Shown piece after piece: positions 22,258-32,369 of a stretch of 35,193 bases of DNA (position 1 is its first letter; every line of letters starts with the position of its first letter). Under the pieces are notes generated by a model. It was given only the letters and a program-made list of their open reading frames with translations. It was not told where the DNA came from and ran no database searches. The stretch is from the NCBI RefSeq assembly GCF_001399685.1, contig NZ_JTHN01000114.1, positions 1-35,193 of the forward strand, given 5' to 3'. Made by a program: the position numbers and the translations under genes. The DNA is from Paenibacillus sp. A3 (GTDB lineage Bacteria; Bacillota; Bacilli; Paenibacillales; NBRC-103111).

Positions 22258-24633
22258 ATGAAGGAAACGCAAGAACGGATACCCGGCGAAGAGCATCGGG
22301 CAGACGAGATTCAAGGACAGGACATGGCCGCATCGCCGCAGCAGCCGGGCGGCCCGATGCTTAGCCGGCGAAAGCTGCTCGCGTCGCTTGGTATGGCCGG
22401 AGCGGCGGCGGTCATGTACGGCGCGGCGTTCGGCAGGGCGAGCGGGGATGGCGGCAGCTCGGTTACCGGGTCGGTGTACGGCTTAACCGGGTACGGAAAC
22501 CCCGACAGCCTGTTCGAGAAGATCAAGCGGCTGGCGGCGCTCCAATACGTCGTACCTGCGACGGTCGCGGAGCTGCGGTCAATGACGGCGCCGGATGCGT
22601 CTTTTGTCTATTTGGTAACGGACAAAGGGCAGGAAGGTCATTTTGTCGTCGATCCGGACGACCAGACGACGGCGGACAACACGGGCACGGTGCTCGTAGC
22701 CGCTTCCGGCGCGAGATTGAAGCGGCTGCTGGAGTCGCCGTATTTGAATGTCAAATGGTTCGGGGCGAAGGGCGACGGAGTAACGGACGATATGGCAGCC
22801 ATTCAGAACGCGATCCATACGGCGTTTGCATTGGGCGGAGGAACGGTATTCCTTCCGAAGGGGACGTACATCGTATCGCCGTCGGGGAGCACCAAAATCA
22901 ATTTGCGCGACAATGTCCATGTGTTAGGGGAAGGGACCGCTTCGGTGATCAAGGTGAAGGACAACGCCGGGGACTACGGGATGATTTTCGGGGCCGCTTC
23001 GTCGGGCGTGCCGCTGCGGAACGTTCGCATCTCCAACCTGCGCGTCGATCAGAATCCGCAAAACAATTTGACGTGCAACGTCGATTTGCGCCGGAAGGAC
23101 CAGTATTTCTGGCAGTTCGTGATCGGCCTGTACAATTACGAGAACGTGTTCGTCGACAACGTCGCGTTCGATCCGACCTGCGGGATCAACACGATCACGA
23201 TGAACAACGAGCGGGGCAATAACGCTTCGGTGACGAACTGCCGGTTCAACTTCGTCATGGCGAAGAGCGACGACCCGGCAGGGTACGATAATTCGGCGAT
23301 CTATTTGAACGGCCGCAACCATACGGTGTCCAACTGTCTGTTCTATGCGGCGGCGGGTCAGAAGGCGCGGGGCGCGATCGAGACGCACGGCGGACAAAGC
23401 GTCGTCTCGAACAACGTGAGCGACGGGTATTACACCGGCGTCAACATTCAGGCGAACAGCTTCGACCAGCACGGCGACATCACGGTCAGCAACAACACGT
23501 TCAGCAACGCGAACCAGGGCATCCAGCTATGGCCGTGGAAAAATTACGCGCTCCGGAATGTGGCGATTACCGGCAATACGATTCATCTGGCCAATACCGT
23601 ACATAAGCGGTATACGACAACGGGCATATCGAGCGCCGGCGGTCCGGAAGAGAAGGGGGCATTCGAGAATATTACGATTACCGGCAATACGATTGTGTTC
23701 CAGGAGGAGCGCACGCAGCGGGCTGCCTTCAACGATGCCGCTTACGGCGTCGGTCTGGTCAAGGACATCGATATGAAAAATATCATCATCAGCAGCAATA
23801 CGATCAAGAACGCTCCTGTCTCGGGCATTCGGATCGGCAGCACGTCGAAGGTTGGCGTCTCCCGCAATATCCAGATTACCGGTAATGTGATTGAAAATGC
23901 CGGTCACTATCCCGCGCTGCCCGCGTACGAGCCATACCGCGCCGGTATTCTGCTGCGTTCGACGGTCGAAGGAGGGAACATCTCAGGCAACTTCATCACG
24001 GACACGTACGACGAGGCGCAAGGCATGTTCTCGATCCGGGTCAACGAGGCGGACGGCACGTTCCGCGGCGTATCGGTGACGAACAACTTGATCGCGTCGA
24101 AGCAGGGCGGCCTGTGGCTGAGCCTCAGTCCGTCGGTGGCGACGGATGCGCCGCCCGTGAAGACGGCGGCCTCGTATCCCCCGGATGCCGGTACGTTCTA
24201 CCATGGAGAGATCGTGCTCGTGACGGGCACGGACGTGACTTCCGGCCAGACGGCCGCCGGTTACAAGGTGAGCGCAACCGGCACGGCGGGCACGCTTACC
24301 GGCGTAACGGCGACGGGCACCGACGGCGACCCGACGATCGTCGTCAACGACGCTTCGCCCTTGAAGCCGGGGCAGTGGATCCGCATCCAGCCGGGCAGCC
24401 AGTCCTATCGCATCGTACGCATTTCCGGCACCAAAGTGCGCCTGCATGTCGGCTTGGCGGCCAGCGTATCCGTGCCGAGCCCGGTTGTTTTTGCCGCTCC
24501 CGAATTTATACCGTTCGGTCCGATCGGGAAGCTGCCTGGCATTGCCGACACGAGCGGCTTGACGCTCGCCGGGCTGGAAAGGGAGGTAAACCGGCTCAAG
24601 CAGGCGATGCGCAGCTACGGGGTGCTGGCCTAA
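22258..24633 (+). CDS. Tat-exported right-handed beta-helix protein
   Basis: 791 residues. Start ATG 22258 has AGGGGG 7-8 bases upstream; the in-frame extension further left is promoter DNA. A hydrophilic N-tail is followed by a twin-arginine signal (LSRRKLL, Arg37-Arg38) and hydrophobic core. A small domain (~85-160) precedes the pectate-lyase-3/GH28-like helix beginning at about 165 with VKWFGAKGDGVTDDMAAIQNAI and GGTVFLPKGTYIV. Repeating coils rich in ITGNTI and VSNN stacks run to ~620. A beta-rich C-terminal domain and a short coiled coil (LEREVNRLKQAM) end the protein. It probably binds or cleaves a polysaccharide outside the cell; active-site residues cannot be assigned. It is followed 68 bases later by the solute-binding lipoprotein. 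Confidence 0.88.
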   Translation: MKETQERIPGEEHRADEIQGQDMAASPQQPGGPMLSRRKLLASLGMAGAAAVMYGAAFGRASGDGGSSVTGSVYGLTGYGNPDSLFEKIKRLAALQYVVPATVAELRSMTAPDASFVYLVTDKGQEGHFVVDPDDQTTADNTGTVLVAASGARLKRLLESPYLNVKWFGAKGDGVTDDMAAIQNAIHTAFALGGGTVFLPKGTYIVSPSGSTKINLRDNVHVLGEGTASVIKVKDNAGDYGMIFGAASSGVPLRNVRISNLRVDQNPQNNLTCNVDLRRKDQYFWQFVIGLYNYENVFVDNVAFDPTCGINTITMNNERGNNASVTNCRFNFVMAKSDDPAGYDNSAIYLNGRNHTVSNCLFYAAAGQKARGAIETHGGQSVVSNNVSDGYYTGVNIQANSFDQHGDITVSNNTFSNANQGIQLWPWKNYALRNVAITGNTIHLANTVHKRYTTTGISSAGGPEEKGAFENITITGNTIVFQEERTQRAAFNDAAYGVGLVKDIDMKNIIISSNTIKNAPVSGIRIGSTSKVGVSRNIQITGNVIENAGHYPALPAYEPYRAGILLRSTVEGGNISGNFITDTYDEAQGMFSIRVNEADGTFRGVSVTNNLIASKQGGLWLSLSPSVATDAPPVKTAASYPPDAGTFYHGEIVLVTGTDVTSGQTAAGYKVSATGTAGTLTGVTATGTDGDPTIVVNDASPLKPGQWIRIQPGSQSYRIVRISGTKVRLHVGLAASVSVPSPVVFAAPEFIPFGPIGKLPGIADTSGLTLAGLEREVNRLKQAMRSYGVLA

Positions 24634-24701
24634 AACGCGCAGCGGAGTTGATAGCGTGTACGGTGAACAACAGATCACGGATAAAGGAGCATGAAGCGGC
24701 C

Positions 24702-26057
24702 ATGATGAATTTGAAGCGTCACAAGCGTTCCGCAGCGACCTGGATGGTGATCCTGCTGGTTTCGCTGATCGTATCGGCATGCAGCGCTTCCGGCGGGGAA
24801 CCGGGCGGCATCCCTTCCGGTACGGGGGGCGAACCGCAGACGACAACGGCAGATCCGGCTTCCATCAAAGGCGAGGTCGTCTGGCAGTACGGCAATACGA
24901 CTTGGCCCGAGGCGGAAATCAAAAGCTTGATCGCAGATTTCAACAAGACGTATCCGAACATTACGGTGAAGCCGGTGCTCGGACAGCTTGAGCCGATGAT
25001 TGCGGCGGGCAATCCGCCGAATGTCGCGACGAACCACCGGCTGGAAGCGGGCTGGATCATGGACGGCTTGTTCGAGGAGCTGACGCCTTATTTCAAGCAA
25101 GACCCCGATTACAAGCCCGAGACGATGTTCCATCAGGTACTCTATGAAATTCCGCGGTTCGAGAAAGGCCAGTACGGCCTTCCGATGTACTCCAACCCGA
25201 CGTATGGGCTCATCGTCAATAACAAAATCATGAACCAGTACGGCGAGAAAGCGATTCCGAACCTGCAAGGGCTGAAGGACACCGACGAATTTTTCAAAAA
25301 GTTCTGGATGATGAAAAACGGGCAGTACGAAATGACCGGGGATAACCCGCTGTTCTATTATGGCAATTTGTCAGGCTTGTTTTTTGTCTCCTATCTGAAC
25401 GGCGCCGAGCCCTCCACGTTCTGGAATCCGGAGACGAAAAAGGTCGGCTTGAACGATCCGAAAATCGTCGACGCGCTCGACTGGATGTTCAAGTTCAACC
25501 GCGACACGATCAACCAGCAAGCCTACACGCAAATGAAAGCGGAGTTGCCGAAAAACACGCATCCGTTCGTAGCCGAAAAGCAGGCGATGCTGATCGTCAC
25601 ATCCAATCATGTGAAGGATTTCCGCAAAGCGAAGCCGGACCTCGACATGACCGTTATGCCGGCGCCGCAAGCGAGCTTATGGAATGGCGGCTCGAATCTG
25701 GCGATCGTCAAGGCGGCCAAAGACAAGGATGCCGCCTGGGCGTTCATCAAATGGATGACCTCGACCGAGGCGGGCGCGGAGTCCCTGTACAACCGGCTCG
25801 GACTGCTGACGGCGATGAAATCGAGCCGATTTCTGGAGGAGAAGAGCAAAAGCGACCCCGATCTGAAGGTGTTTCTCGAGATCAGCCGACAGGCCAAAAA
25901 ATGGATTCCGCAGTTCCCGGTGCCGTACGACACCGAGTATAAAAAATTGTTCCCGGATTTCATGGCTGGCAAAATAACGGCCAAAGAAATGATGGACCAC
26001 GTGAACAAAGAAGTGCAGAAGCGGATCGACGACTTTTACGCAAGCAAGAAAAAATAA
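24702..26057 (+). CDS. extracellular solute-binding lipoprotein (family 1)
   Basis: 451 residues. The signal peptide ends in a lipobox (LIVSAC), followed by a Gly/Thr linker. The mature protein has the sugar-type SBP pattern: GEVVWQYGNTTWPEAEIKSLIADFNKTYPNITVKPV, YGLPMYSNPTYGLIVNNKIM, GGSNLAIVKAAKDKDAAWAFIKWMTSTEAG. It should deliver an oligosaccharide or glycoside to an ABC importer; the ligand is unknown. No permease genes lie in its own transcription unit; the nearest are in unit 2 beyond a terminator. ATG 24702 (or 24705) follows AAAGGAG by 12 bases, a longer than usual spacing. It is probably cotranscribed with the beta-helix protein. Confidence 0.92.
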   Translation: MMNLKRHKRSAATWMVILLVSLIVSACSASGGEPGGIPSGTGGEPQTTTADPASIKGEVVWQYGNTTWPEAEIKSLIADFNKTYPNITVKPVLGQLEPMIAAGNPPNVATNHRLEAGWIMDGLFEELTPYFKQDPDYKPETMFHQVLYEIPRFEKGQYGLPMYSNPTYGLIVNNKIMNQYGEKAIPNLQGLKDTDEFFKKFWMMKNGQYEMTGDNPLFYYGNLSGLFFVSYLNGAEPSTFWNPETKKVGLNDPKIVDALDWMFKFNRDTINQQAYTQMKAELPKNTHPFVAEKQAMLIVTSNHVKDFRKAKPDLDMTVMPAPQASLWNGGSNLAIVKAAKDKDAAWAFIKWMTSTEAGAESLYNRLGLLTAMKSSRFLEEKSKSDPDLKVFLEISRQAKKWIPQFPVPYDTEYKKLFPDFMAGKITAKEMMDHVNKEVQKRIDDFYASKKK

Positions 26058-26067
26058 GCGATGGAGC

Positions 26068-26099
26068 AAACGGTTCCGGACAGGCGGAATCGTTTGTTT
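26068..26099 (+). terminator. terminator of unit 1
   Basis: AAACGGTTCCG (26068-26078) pairs with CGGAATCGTTT (26085-26095) over eleven positions with one G-T pair, loop GACAGG, followed by GTTTC. It lies 10 bases past the stop codon and separates unit 1 from unit 2. Confidence 0.75.
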
Positions 26100-26174
26100 C
26101 CGTTTCAGAAGGGAAGAGACGGCGGGCGTCCTTGTGTGCAACGAAGCTCCGGATTTGCGCGAAATGAAAGGGAG

Positions 26175-26291
26175 TGCAAAAGAAGCGGAATATTGTGTAA
26201 ACGGAAATGCAAAAAGTACGGCAGATCGGCTAAAGCTTTTCTCCGCTCCGACCTGTATCATGTAGGTATAATGCATATGAAAACGCTATCA
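26175..26291 (+). promoter_or_regulatory. composite promoter of unit 2: paired TGCAAAA boxes and cre site
   Basis: TGCAAAA at 26175-26181 and 26208-26214 are 33 bases apart; 41 bases later TATCAT (26256-26261); 21 bases from its start ATGAAAACGC (26277-26286). TGAAAACGCTATCA (26278-26291) matches the cre consensus at all positions. TATAAT at 26267-26272 is an alternative -10. No -35 consensus is present, which suits activator dependence. All spacings equal those before unit 1 although the intervening bases differ. Confidence 0.78.
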
Positions 26292-26343
26292 ATTCGATTT
26301 CTACGCTTAGAGCGCGAATCCGACAAAAGGAGCTGGAATCCGT

Positions 26344-27465
26344 ATGGCAGGGGTATCGCTGCGGCATTTGTTCAAAAGCTACGGCAAAAACAGTTCGTTC
26401 GTCGTCAAGGACGTCAGCCTGGATATCGAGGACGGCGAATTTATGGTGTTCGTCGGACCGTCCGGCTGCGGCAAATCGACGACGCTGCGCATGGTGGCGG
26501 GTCTGGAGCGGGTCACCCAAGGGGAGATTTACATCGGCGGCGAGCTTGTGAACCATGTCCCCCCGAAGAAGAGGGACATTGCGATGGTGTTTCAAAATTA
26601 CGCGCTGTATCCGAATATGAGCGTGTTCGAGAACATGGCGTTCGGGCTCCGGCTCCGCAAGACGGAGAAGCATCTCATCGACACGTCGGTGAGGCAAAAC
26701 GCCAGAACGCTGGAGATCGAGCACCTGCTCGGGCGCAAGCCCCGGGAGCTTTCCGGAGGCCAGCGCCAGCGGGTCGCCTTGGGGCGGGCGATCGTCCGTC
26801 ACCCGAAGGTGTTTCTGATGGACGAACCGCTGTCGAACCTGGATGCCCGCCTGCGCGTGCAGATGCGGACGGAAATTATCGAGCTGCACCGCCGCCTGGA
26901 GACGACGATGATCTATGTCACCCACGACCAGACGGAAGCGATGACGATGGGAACGCGCATCTGCATTATGAAGGACGGCGTCATCCAGCAGGTCGGGGCG
27001 CCGGAGGAAGTGTACATGAGACCGGCCAACATGTTCGTCGCGAGCTTCATCGGCTCGCCCCCGATCAACTTCCTCGAAGGACGGCTGCGGCTGGGCAAGG
27101 AAGGGGGGCTCGTGTTCGATACGCCGCGATTTGCGCTGCCCCTGTCGCCGGAGAAGAGCAAGGCGCTGCTGGAGCAAAGCTATGTGGACAAAGCGGTCGT
27201 CCTTGGCATTCGCGCCGAATACGTGCACCGAGCGGAGGACGTGCCGGGACTCGGCCTGCCGACGGAATCGCCGATCCGAGGCGACGTATATTTCAGCGAG
27301 CTGGTCGGAGCCGACCGGTTCATCCATGTCAAGGTCGGCGAAGACAAAATCGTCATGCGGGCGGCCGCCTACGAGCGCGTTGCGGACGGGACGAAGCTGG
27401 AGCTGGCGCTGAACCCGAAGTTTACGCTCTTCTTCAACCGCGATACGCAGCAGGTCATCGCATAA
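26344..27465 (+). CDS. UgpC/MsmX-type sugar ABC transporter ATPase
   Basis: 373 residues. Walker A GPSGCGKST (38-46), Q-loop Gln84, signature LSGGQ (136-140), Walker B VFLMDEP with Glu161, and H-loop His194 are all intact. The C-terminal ~130 residues form the TOBE/OB-fold regulatory domain of carbohydrate importers (MalK/UgpC/MsmX class). It should energise the permease pair encoded three and four genes... specifically at 30449-32332, on the cytoplasmic side. AAAGGAG lies 11 bases before the ATG. It is the first gene of unit 2, behind the composite promoter. MsmX-type ATPases can serve several importers, so sharing with other systems is possible. Confidence 0.95.
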   Translation: MAGVSLRHLFKSYGKNSSFVVKDVSLDIEDGEFMVFVGPSGCGKSTTLRMVAGLERVTQGEIYIGGELVNHVPPKKRDIAMVFQNYALYPNMSVFENMAFGLRLRKTEKHLIDTSVRQNARTLEIEHLLGRKPRELSGGQRQRVALGRAIVRHPKVFLMDEPLSNLDARLRVQMRTEIIELHRRLETTMIYVTHDQTEAMTMGTRICIMKDGVIQQVGAPEEVYMRPANMFVASFIGSPPINFLEGRLRLGKEGGLVFDTPRFALPLSPEKSKALLEQSYVDKAVVLGIRAEYVHRAEDVPGLGLPTESPIRGDVYFSELVGADRFIHVKVGEDKIVMRAAAYERVADGTKLELALNPKFTLFFNRDTQQVIA

Positions 27466-27491
27466 ACGGCTAAAAGTGGAGAGGATTGCCG

Positions 27492-30452
27492 ATGGGAACG
27501 AAGACTGTAACCGCAACAAAGCTTGCGCTTGCCGGATTGCTGCTCTCGCTGCCGGCCGCCGGCCCGTTCGCAAGCGGAACCGCGAAGGGCGAGCGGTCCG
27601 GCCCGCTCGTTCTGCCGCCGGTCCGGAAGCTGCCCGAGGCGTATGCGTCGCTTTACTCGCAAACGCTTCTTGCCTGGCATGAGCAGGGCTGGAAGGATGC
27701 TCCCTCCGATGCGGACCGCCTGCCGGGCAGCCGGTACAAGAGCGCATCCCCGGACGTCACGGTGCGTGCCGATGCCTTGCAGGGAAAGAGCGGCGTCGTG
27801 CAGGTGCCGCAGCCGAAAGCCTGGGTCGAGTACGAAATCGACGCGCCGCAGGACGGCCTGTACCAGCTCGAATTGACCGTATTGCCCGGCGAAGCCTCGT
27901 CCGGCCCGGTACAGATCGGGGTGAAGGTCGATGGTGGTTTTCCTTATTTCGAAGCGAAAAATATTCAGATCCCGCGCAAATGGAAAGATTCGGTCTATCC
28001 GCCGAAGCTCAACGAGCACGGCGATCAAATCCGGCCGTCGCAGCAGGAATTACCCGAATGGGGCGTGCGCTTGCTGACGGACGCCAAATTTACGAGCCCC
28101 GACCCGCTTCGCTTCCGGCTCGCCAAGGGCCGGCATACGATCCGGCTGGAGTCGGTGCTCGAGCCGTTCGCCTTGGCGGAAATCGCCGTGAAGGCTCCCC
28201 GCCCGCTACCGGCATACGAACAGGCCGCGGACGGCTGGAAAGGTCTGCCGAACGGCGCGGAGCCCGGCTGGCTGCTCACCGTCGAAGCGGAGCAGATGAG
28301 CGCCAAATCGGACCCTTCCGTGCAAGTTCAGGCGAGCAACGACAATCTGGCGAGCCCGGCTTCCGACGGCAGGCAAATCTACAACACGATGGGCGGGGCC
28401 CGCTGGAGTAGAGGCGGCCAATCGGCGGAGTGGACCTTCGACGTTCCGAAAGACGGACTGTACTATATTCATTTCGAATATTTGCAGAACTTCACGAAGG
28501 ACGTCATCAGCTTCCGGGAAATCCGCATCGACGGCCAGGTGCCGTTCCGCGAGCTGCAATCGTATCCGTTCCCGTATTCGCGGAAATGGAACGTGGGGGC
28601 GCTGCAGGACGACAAGGGCGAGCCGTTCGCGTTTTATTTTCGCCAAGGGACGCACCGGATCGGGCTGACCGCCGCTCCGTCGCCGACGACGCCTGTCCGC
28701 GAGTCGCTCCAGTCGATTGCGGACGGTTATCAGGAGATCAACCGTCAGGTGGCGATGGTCACCGGGATCAAAAACCGCAACATGGTCGATCAGAACCGCG
28801 ATTGGAACTTGGCGGAGACGATGCCGGATGTGGCAAGCAAGCTTCGCGCGCTGGCCGATCGGCTGCAGGAGCAGGTCGACCGACTGCAAGGGCTGTACGG
28901 CAATTCGCTGCAGGGCGCAGAGGGACTGCGCTCGGTCATTTTCGATCTGCGGAACATGGCGGAAAACCCCGATTTGCTGTCCAAGCGTCCGCCGGAGATG
29001 CACGCCCAAAACCTGGAGAAAATCACGTCGTTTATCGACAGTCTCGGGCGTCAGCCGCTGACGCTCGACCGGATCTTTATTTCCTCGTCTCCCGAGCGGC
29101 CGGTCGAGCCACCGGGGACGCTGACCGTCGTCGGTGACCTGGTTGGCAACTTCTTCCGCACGTTTTCGCCGAACTACCATTATTACGGCAGACGCGATCC
29201 GGACGGAATCGACGTATGGGTCAACCGGGGCCGCGATTATGTGGCGCTGATGCAGCAGCTTGCGGACGAATCGTTTACGGCGAAAACGGGGATCAAGGTC
29301 AACGTCAACCTGATGCCGAATCCCGGTCAGCTCATCTTGAGCAATTCCGCCGGCCGGGAGCCGGATGTCGCTCTCGGCATCGCCGAAGGAACTCCGGCCG
29401 ATTTCGCGATGCGGAACTCGCTGGTCAACCTGAGCGAATTTCCCGATTTTGCGGGAGTGTCCGAACAGTTCCAGCCGGGAACGCTTATTCCGTTCACCTA
29501 CGACGGAAGCGTGTACGCGCTCCCTGAGACGGTGGCGCTGAACGTGCTTTTTTACCGTACGGACATTTTGAAAAGCATCGGGCTGAAGCCGCCGGACACG
29601 TGGGACGACTTGTACGGGATGCTGCCGACGCTCCAGCAGAAAGGATACAATTTCTATTTTGCGAAGCTGAACTATGTGCCGATTTTCCTGCAAAACGGAG
29701 CTTCCTTCTATACGGAAGACGGACTGAATTCGGGGCTCAATTCGCGCGAGGCGTTCAACGCGTTCAAGCAGTGGACGGAGCTGTTTACCGTATACGGGCT
29801 GCCGACCGAGGTGCCGAGCTTTTACATGCACTTCCGCAGCGGCGACATGCCGGTCGGCATCGCCGACTACAACACGTATATGCAGCTGCTTGTCGCCGCG
29901 CCCGAGCTGGCCGGGTCATGGGAAATTGCCCCGATTCCGGGAGTGAAACGGGAGGACGGCACCGTCGTCCGCTGGTCCGGCGGCAACCTGTCCTCCGGGA
30001 TGATCTTCCGCTCATCCGAACGCCGGCAGGACGCCTGGGAGTTTCTGAAATGGTGGACGTCGACCGAGACGCAGTCGCGGTTCGGCAGCGAGATCGAGCT
30101 GCTGAACGGCGTCGAATTCCGCTGGAATACGGCGAATGTCGAAGCGTTCAAGAAGCTGCCGTGGCCGGAGAAAGAGAGCAAGGCGATTCTGGACCAATGG
30201 AAATGGTACAAAGAAATGCCGAACGTGCCCGGCGGCTACTTTACACCTCGCGAGCTGAACTTCGCCTGGACGCGCACCGTGCTGCAAAATCAAAACTACC
30301 GGGAAATGCTCGAAAAGGCGGTATTCCAAATCGATAGCGAGCTGAAGCGCAAGCAGCGGGAATTTGGATTCGTCGACAAGCAAGGCAGCATCGTGCGCAA
30401 GCTGAAAGTGCCTGACATCAAGCAGCCATCGGAAGGAGCGGGCAAGCCATGA
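27492..30452 (+). CDS. secreted fusion: carbohydrate-binding-like domains plus solute-binding domain
   Basis: 986 residues, about twice a normal SBP. A signal peptide (~1-30) shows no lipobox, and I see no Cys at all in the protein. Two beta-sandwich, CBM35/CBM6-like segments follow: ~95-235 ([19 protein letters not shown]) and ~255-395 ([35 protein letters not shown]). A helical, coiled-coil-like part (~410-525) links to a family-1 SBP domain (~555-920: [72 protein letters not shown]). It probably captures a glycan and passes it to the permeases. ATG 27492 follows GGAGAGG by 7 bases. Its stop overlaps the permease start (ATGA). Without lipid, anchoring must be by the uncleaved N-terminal helix or by partners. 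Confidence 0.85.
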   Translation: MGTKTVTATKLALAGLLLSLPAAGPFASGTAKGERSGPLVLPPVRKLPEAYASLYSQTLLAWHEQGWKDAPSDADRLPGSRYKSASPDVTVRADALQGKSGVVQVPQPKAWVEYEIDAPQDGLYQLELTVLPGEASSGPVQIGVKVDGGFPYFEAKNIQIPRKWKDSVYPPKLNEHGDQIRPSQQELPEWGVRLLTDAKFTSPDPLRFRLAKGRHTIRLESVLEPFALAEIAVKAPRPLPAYEQAADGWKGLPNGAEPGWLLTVEAEQMSAKSDPSVQVQASNDNLASPASDGRQIYNTMGGARWSRGGQSAEWTFDVPKDGLYYIHFEYLQNFTKDVISFREIRIDGQVPFRELQSYPFPYSRKWNVGALQDDKGEPFAFYFRQGTHRIGLTAAPSPTTPVRESLQSIADGYQEINRQVAMVTGIKNRNMVDQNRDWNLAETMPDVASKLRALADRLQEQVDRLQGLYGNSLQGAEGLRSVIFDLRNMAENPDLLSKRPPEMHAQNLEKITSFIDSLGRQPLTLDRIFISSSPERPVEPPGTLTVVGDLVGNFFRTFSPNYHYYGRRDPDGIDVWVNRGRDYVALMQQLADESFTAKTGIKVNVNLMPNPGQLILSNSAGREPDVALGIAEGTPADFAMRNSLVNLSEFPDFAGVSEQFQPGTLIPFTYDGSVYALPETVALNVLFYRTDILKSIGLKPPDTWDDLYGMLPTLQQKGYNFYFAKLNYVPIFLQNGASFYTEDGLNSGLNSREAFNAFKQWTELFTVYGLPTEVPSFYMHFRSGDMPVGIADYNTYMQLLVAAPELAGSWEIAPIPGVKREDGTVVRWSGGNLSSGMIFRSSERRQDAWEFLKWWTSTETQSRFGSEIELLNGVEFRWNTANVEAFKKLPWPEKESKAILDQWKWYKEMPNVPGGYFTPRELNFAWTRTVLQNQNYREMLEKAVFQIDSELKRKQREFGFVDKQGSIVRKLKVPDIKQPSEGAGKP

Positions 30453-31450
30453 CGAATCCGTCTCGCCATACCGGGGCCGCCATGGCCCCTGCTTCCAGCG
30501 CCGTCCGCAAAAAGCCGAATGCCGCCGTCTCGCTGCGGGAGCGGGTCCGGGCGGCTGCGGCCGATATGAAGCGGACGTGGGTTTCCTACTTGTTCGTATC
30601 GCCGTTCTTCCTGCTGTTCCTGCTGTTCATCGCGCTGCCGACGGCCGCGGCAATTGCGCTTTCGTTCACAAGCTTCAACGCCATCCAGCGGCCTGCCTTC
30701 ATCGGTTTGTTCAATTACCAGGCGCTGCTGACGCAGGACCTTGTCTTCTGGCAGTATGCGCTGCCGAATACGTTTCTGTTCGCGGTCATCGTCGGCCCGA
30801 TAGGGTATGCGTTGTCGTTCGCCCTCGCCTGGCTGATCGCCCAGCTGCCGCACAACATCCGGGCGTTCTACACGCTGGCTATGTACGCGCCCTCGATGAC
30901 GGCCGGCATCGCCATGTCCGTCGTCTGGCTCATTATGTTCAGCGGCGACCGGCTTGGGTATTTGAACAGCTTCCTGCTCAACATCGGGTATATCAACGAG
31001 CCGCAGCTCTGGACGACTTCGCCGCTATATATCATGAAAATCATGATCGCCGTCTCGCTTTGGTCGAGCATGGGCGTCGGCTTTCTGGCGATGCTGGCCG
31101 GCATCCAGAATGTGGACCGGCAGCTGTACGAAGCCGGCCGGATCGACGGCATCCGTTCCCGGCTGCAGGAGATTTGGTACATCACGATCCCGTCGATGAA
31201 GCCGCAGATGCTGTTCGGCGCCGTCATGTCCGTCGTCGGCACGCTGAAGGCGGGAGCGATCAGCGTCGAGCTGACCGGCTCCAACCCGTCGCCCAACTAT
31301 GCGGGGCATCTGATGATCAACCATATCGACGACTTCGGCTTTATCCGCTACGAGATGGGCTACGCCTCGGCGGTGTCGGTCGTGCTGCTCGTCATTATTT
31401 ATTTGTCCAGCAAGCTGTGTTGGAAGCTGTTCGGCTCGAAGGGGGAATGA
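30449..31450 (+). CDS. sugar ABC transporter permease, MalF/UgpA type
   Basis: 333 residues. A basic cytoplasmic N-tail of ~44 residues leads to six membrane helices. The EAA loop that docks on the ATPase is at ~228-251 ([23 protein letters not shown]). Sequence [29 protein letters not shown] at the first helix is typical of MalF-type subunits. The start overlaps the fusion SBP gene by 4 bases and the stop is 3 bases before the next permease, so stoichiometric, coupled translation is likely. Substrate unknown. Confidence 0.94.
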   Translation: MTNPSRHTGAAMAPASSAVRKKPNAAVSLRERVRAAAADMKRTWVSYLFVSPFFLLFLLFIALPTAAAIALSFTSFNAIQRPAFIGLFNYQALLTQDLVFWQYALPNTFLFAVIVGPIGYALSFALAWLIAQLPHNIRAFYTLAMYAPSMTAGIAMSVVWLIMFSGDRLGYLNSFLLNIGYINEPQLWTTSPLYIMKIMIAVSLWSSMGVGFLAMLAGIQNVDRQLYEAGRIDGIRSRLQEIWYITIPSMKPQMLFGAVMSVVGTLKAGAISVELTGSNPSPNYAGHLMINHIDDFGFIRYEMGYASAVSVVLLVIIYLSSKLCWKLFGSKGE

Positions 31451-31453
31451 CCG

Positions 31454-32332
31454 ATGGCGAATCTGCGGTTCCGAAAAAAGAGCAGGCTGAACCGGACCAC
31501 GCCTTTCCAATGGGCACTGACCGTCATGCTGACGCTGCTGGCGGCGTTCATGCTGTTGCCAATGGTGTATTTGTTCAATCATGCGTTGAAACCTTACCAC
31601 GAGCTGTTTCTGTATCCGCCGACATTTTTGGCGCGTCAGCCGACGTTCGAGAACTTCTACGATCTGCTTGTCGTGACGAAGACGGCGGTCGTACCGGTCA
31701 GCCGCTACCTGTTCAACGGGAGTATCGTTGCGATCGCCACCATCGTACTGGGAACGCTGATCAGCGCCCTGTGCGCCTATGCGCTGTCCAAGCATCGATT
31801 TATTGGTAAGAAGTGGATGTTCTCCGTCATTATCGTTTCGCTGATGTTCGCCCCGGAGACGGTGCAAATTCCGCGTTATTACGTGATCAGCAAGCTTGGC
31901 TTGATCAATACGTATTGGGCGCACATTTTGCCGGTGATCGCGCTGCCCGTCATCGTCTTTCTGTTCAAGCAGTTCATCGACCTGCTGCCCGACGAATTGC
32001 TGGAAGCGGCCCGGCTGGAGGGAGCGAACGAATTCACCCTGTTCGGCCGGATCATATTGCCGCTGTGTATGCCGGCGGTGGCGACCGCGGGCATTCTCAT
32101 CTTCCAGTCGACCTGGGGGAACATGGAGACGTCCACGCTGTACGTCGAGGACGAGACGATGAAGACGCTGCCGTTCTTTGTCAGCACGTTGACCAGCGGA
32201 CTTGCGAACAGCGTGGCGCGTCAAGGGGTAGCGGCTGCGGCGGGGCTGCTCATGTTCCTTCCGAGCTTCGTCCTGTTCCTGTTGCTCCAACGGAAAGTCA
32301 TTTCGACAATGGCGCATTCGGGGTTGAAATGA
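31454..32332 (+). CDS. sugar ABC transporter permease, MalG/UgpE type
   Basis: 292 residues with six membrane helices. The EAA motif lies at ~184-206 (EAARLEGANEFTLFGRIILPLCM). Family-typical stretches are NGSIVAIATIVLGTLISALCAYALSK and FAPETVQIPRYYVISKLGLINTYWAHILP. It completes the importer with the preceding permease and the ATPase at 26344-27465. GGGGGA lies just before the ATG. No substrate can be assigned. Confidence 0.94.
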   Translation: MANLRFRKKSRLNRTTPFQWALTVMLTLLAAFMLLPMVYLFNHALKPYHELFLYPPTFLARQPTFENFYDLLVVTKTAVVPVSRYLFNGSIVAIATIVLGTLISALCAYALSKHRFIGKKWMFSVIIVSLMFAPETVQIPRYYVISKLGLINTYWAHILPVIALPVIVFLFKQFIDLLPDELLEAARLEGANEFTLFGRIILPLCMPAVATAGILIFQSTWGNMETSTLYVEDETMKTLPFFVSTLTSGLANSVARQGVAAAAGLLMFLPSFVLFLLLQRKVISTMAHSGLK

Positions 32333-32369
32333 CTGGCTGCGACGTCCGGACGAGGAAAGGGGGAGAGGG

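Noticed and set aside
26230..27747. Minus-strand frame of about 505 codons opposite the ATPase gene
   Set aside because: The plus strand encodes a complete ABC ATPase; the opposite frame is an artefact of high GC.
28206..29831. Minus-strand frame of about 541 codons opposite the fusion binding protein
   Set aside because: Arg/His-rich antisense shadow with no motif or ribosome binding site.
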